DNA of 64,000 bases, from contig JALJCS010000001.1 of NCBI GenBank assembly GCA_023055355.1, positions 46,815,381 through 46,879,380 of the forward strand, read 5' to 3'. The translations under genes were made by a program, and so were the position numbers. This DNA comes from Agelaius tricolor (Eukaryota; Chordata; Aves; Passeriformes; Icteridae). Positions 62,213 to 64,000 of the stretch are shown piece by piece (within the stretch, counting starts at the first letter, position 1; every line of letters begins with the position of its first letter). The notes beneath the pieces are model-generated. The model was given only the letters and a program-made list of their open reading frames with translations. It made no database searches and was not told the DNA's origin.

Positions 62213-64000
62213 GTGAAAATTAATTCATATTTGTTCATAAATTTGATTGTAAATGTTTTAATGGATTTAAATATCTGTCTGAAACTTTTTGATATTGATA
62301 AAATCTACCAACTCAATCAGAAATTGACACCAGAGCACTGAAGTCTGTTTTACAGAGTGCTTACAAAGAAACATTTGCTCCTATATATTACCCCTTGAAA
62401 AATTATTCAAGCTCTTAATCCAAGACTAATGAAAACTTGTATTTTAATTTATTTCTCTAGTTATTTATTTATCCACTTTGGTAGTAGGTTAGAGCAGAAG
62501 AGTAGCTTGACAAAGCACATGTAATCTGTGACTGTGGCTGTCATGCATGTTATTATGTTATTTCAGGAGAAGCATCACAGCTTAGACCGTTGTGTATCTG
62601 TGCTGGCATGTTAAGCTAGCAGTTCATCCATGAGGGTAAGGTACTATTATGCTTTATAAAGATGAATAATGGCCAAAATTAATTTTCTAGAGACAATTTC
62701 CTCTTTGTGTCTAGTTATTTCACCAACTCGATGCAGTAGCTATTGATGGTGAGGAGAGCACATAGACTGGGGCTCCATTTATTCATTCATAGCTGCTTAT
62801 TTATGTGTAAATAGATAACTTTAATTACTTGGGGGATAAAAGGTGACACAAACTAGGCATTTGTAATTTTCCTCCTGCCCTTTGTACTACAATTAAATTT
62901 ATAAGGATTTTTTATTTAAATGAAAGATGGAAATATTTATGTGTTTAAACTCAAGTATACAAACTATAATTTTTCCCAGCTGAAACTCTCTCTAGGGTAT
63001 AGTATAAACAATTGTTCTTTCATTATGTGCTTTAAAAACTCAAGTGAAGTGACTGTCGGAGTTCCATTCCCTCTGAAAAAAACATAACTTTTATCAACAA
63101 AGATCTTTCAATAACTTTTTTTGAAAGGAAGACTATTAGTTGGCAGAATTACAAATTTTTATTTCCTCTGGCATTTCAGAAAAATCTCAGGTTTTTTTGT
63201 AATGCACTTCACCAGACAGATCATATTTAACTTGTGAAGACTTTGTAGCTTGCAGCTGTAGGTGGTATGTGAAATACAGACTTCAGGAAGAGCATGATTT
63301 CCATAACCACTTCAAAGGAAATACATTATAAATAAAGTACATTTCTCTGGGGGCTTACAAAACCATTCTGTTTATAATTTAAATTACATTAAGCTAAATA
63401 AAATAGTACCGCAAAACCCCCAAGAGAAAAATACTTCATTTAAGTTTGAACATTACATTACTTGCATTAATTGGAAGTATTTTATTCTCTCTCTAATAGT
63501 TTATTTTTCATTGACTATATATAATTAAAAGTATTGTCATTGCAACAGGAGTAATTGTTTCCCATCTTGTGTTCCAAGCCCCTGTGTTCAGTAGCTCATT
63601 TTAGTTTTATTTGCCTGCCTTCCTTCATTTCTCAGTGCTTTATTAGGAGTGACTAACACTCTGAGGATCAGGCTGTGATAGAAGATTACCATTGCTGTGT
63701 CACAAATGTTCAGCTTTATCAAACCCCTACTGGAACCGAGTCTCTCAGCTCAGCCTGAGGTTTTGTATCAAAACAGTGGAGGGGGTGAAGCTTTCTTTTG
63801 TAGGAATATTTTAGAGTCTGCTCATCCAGACTGTGCTGCTTGCTCTTTCCAGGGTGCTTGCATGGGTAACTGTTGAGCAGGGACTGCAACACAAGCAACA
63901 GAATCCATTAGTCTCCCTACTCCATAAAGATAACTTGCAGGCAAGAGAGCCTGATAGGATATGAAGATAATATGTCTTCTAGGAGAGGAAACTATTGGAA
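62213..64000. other. Anonymous non-coding DNA to the window end
   Basis: No gene or recognised transposon. The 62640-62950 stretch is free of simple repeats and contains homeodomain-type TAAT cores, so it is a weak candidate for a conserved element. The rest is AT-rich. Confidence 0.55.

Noticed and set aside
1..64000. CRISPR array or bacterial defence system
   Set aside because: There are no regularly spaced repeat-spacer units. The only regular array is the spacer-free 33-bp minisatellite, and every other signal is from a bird genome.

Overview
The window is AT-rich vertebrate DNA with no confirmed gene. Its interspersed repeats point to a bird, most likely a songbird (Passeriformes). They include CR1 retrotransposon fragments in both orientations (one with the bird-type attctgtg end repeat), a SINE with a tRNA-Ile-like head joined to a CR1-like tail, and LTRs of endogenous retroviruses that resemble families I know from songbird genomes. 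Family assignments come from memory of consensus sequences, not from a database search.

No coding gene can be supported. Every open reading frame is short. The longest (284 codons, near 56.4-57.3 kb) lies inside an LTR and is kept open by a 33-bp tandem repeat. I found no convincing exon, complete tRNA, rRNA, CRISPR array or bacterial-type operon. The window is best read as intergenic or deep-intronic sequence; the sequence alone cannot say which.

Layout: 1-11.8 kb anonymous AT-rich DNA with a 22-bp tandem duplication. 11.8-12.06 kb, an LTR-like promoter fragment with a nested CCAAT/E-box palindrome and a TATA box. 12.87-13.05 kb, a CR1 tail. 17.2-17.59 kb, a minus-strand LTR. 25.24-25.94 kb, a large minus-strand CR1. 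27.19-27.35 kb, a short minus-strand CR1. 27.8-28.15 kb, a possible conserved non-coding block. 30.83-31.43 kb, a plus-strand CR1. 36.65-37.04 kb, a plus-strand CR1 tail. 44.30-44.44 kb, the tRNA-Ile/CR1 SINE. 51.0-51.7 kb, a GC-rich, possibly LTR-derived block. 56.01-57.37 kb, a complete 1,355-bp solo LTR with 5-bp target-site duplications and a six-copy 33-bp minisatellite. 58.42-58.55 kb, a CR1 tail. About 61.86-62.21 kb, the promoter-to-end part of another LTR.

The parts do not form a working system. They record successive insertions by CR1 LINEs, a SINE that borrowed CR1 machinery, and retroviruses that left solo LTRs. The most informative locus is the 56-57.4 kb solo LTR: its boundaries, orientation, target duplication and internal minisatellite can all be read directly. 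I found no evidence for an undescribed biological system here.
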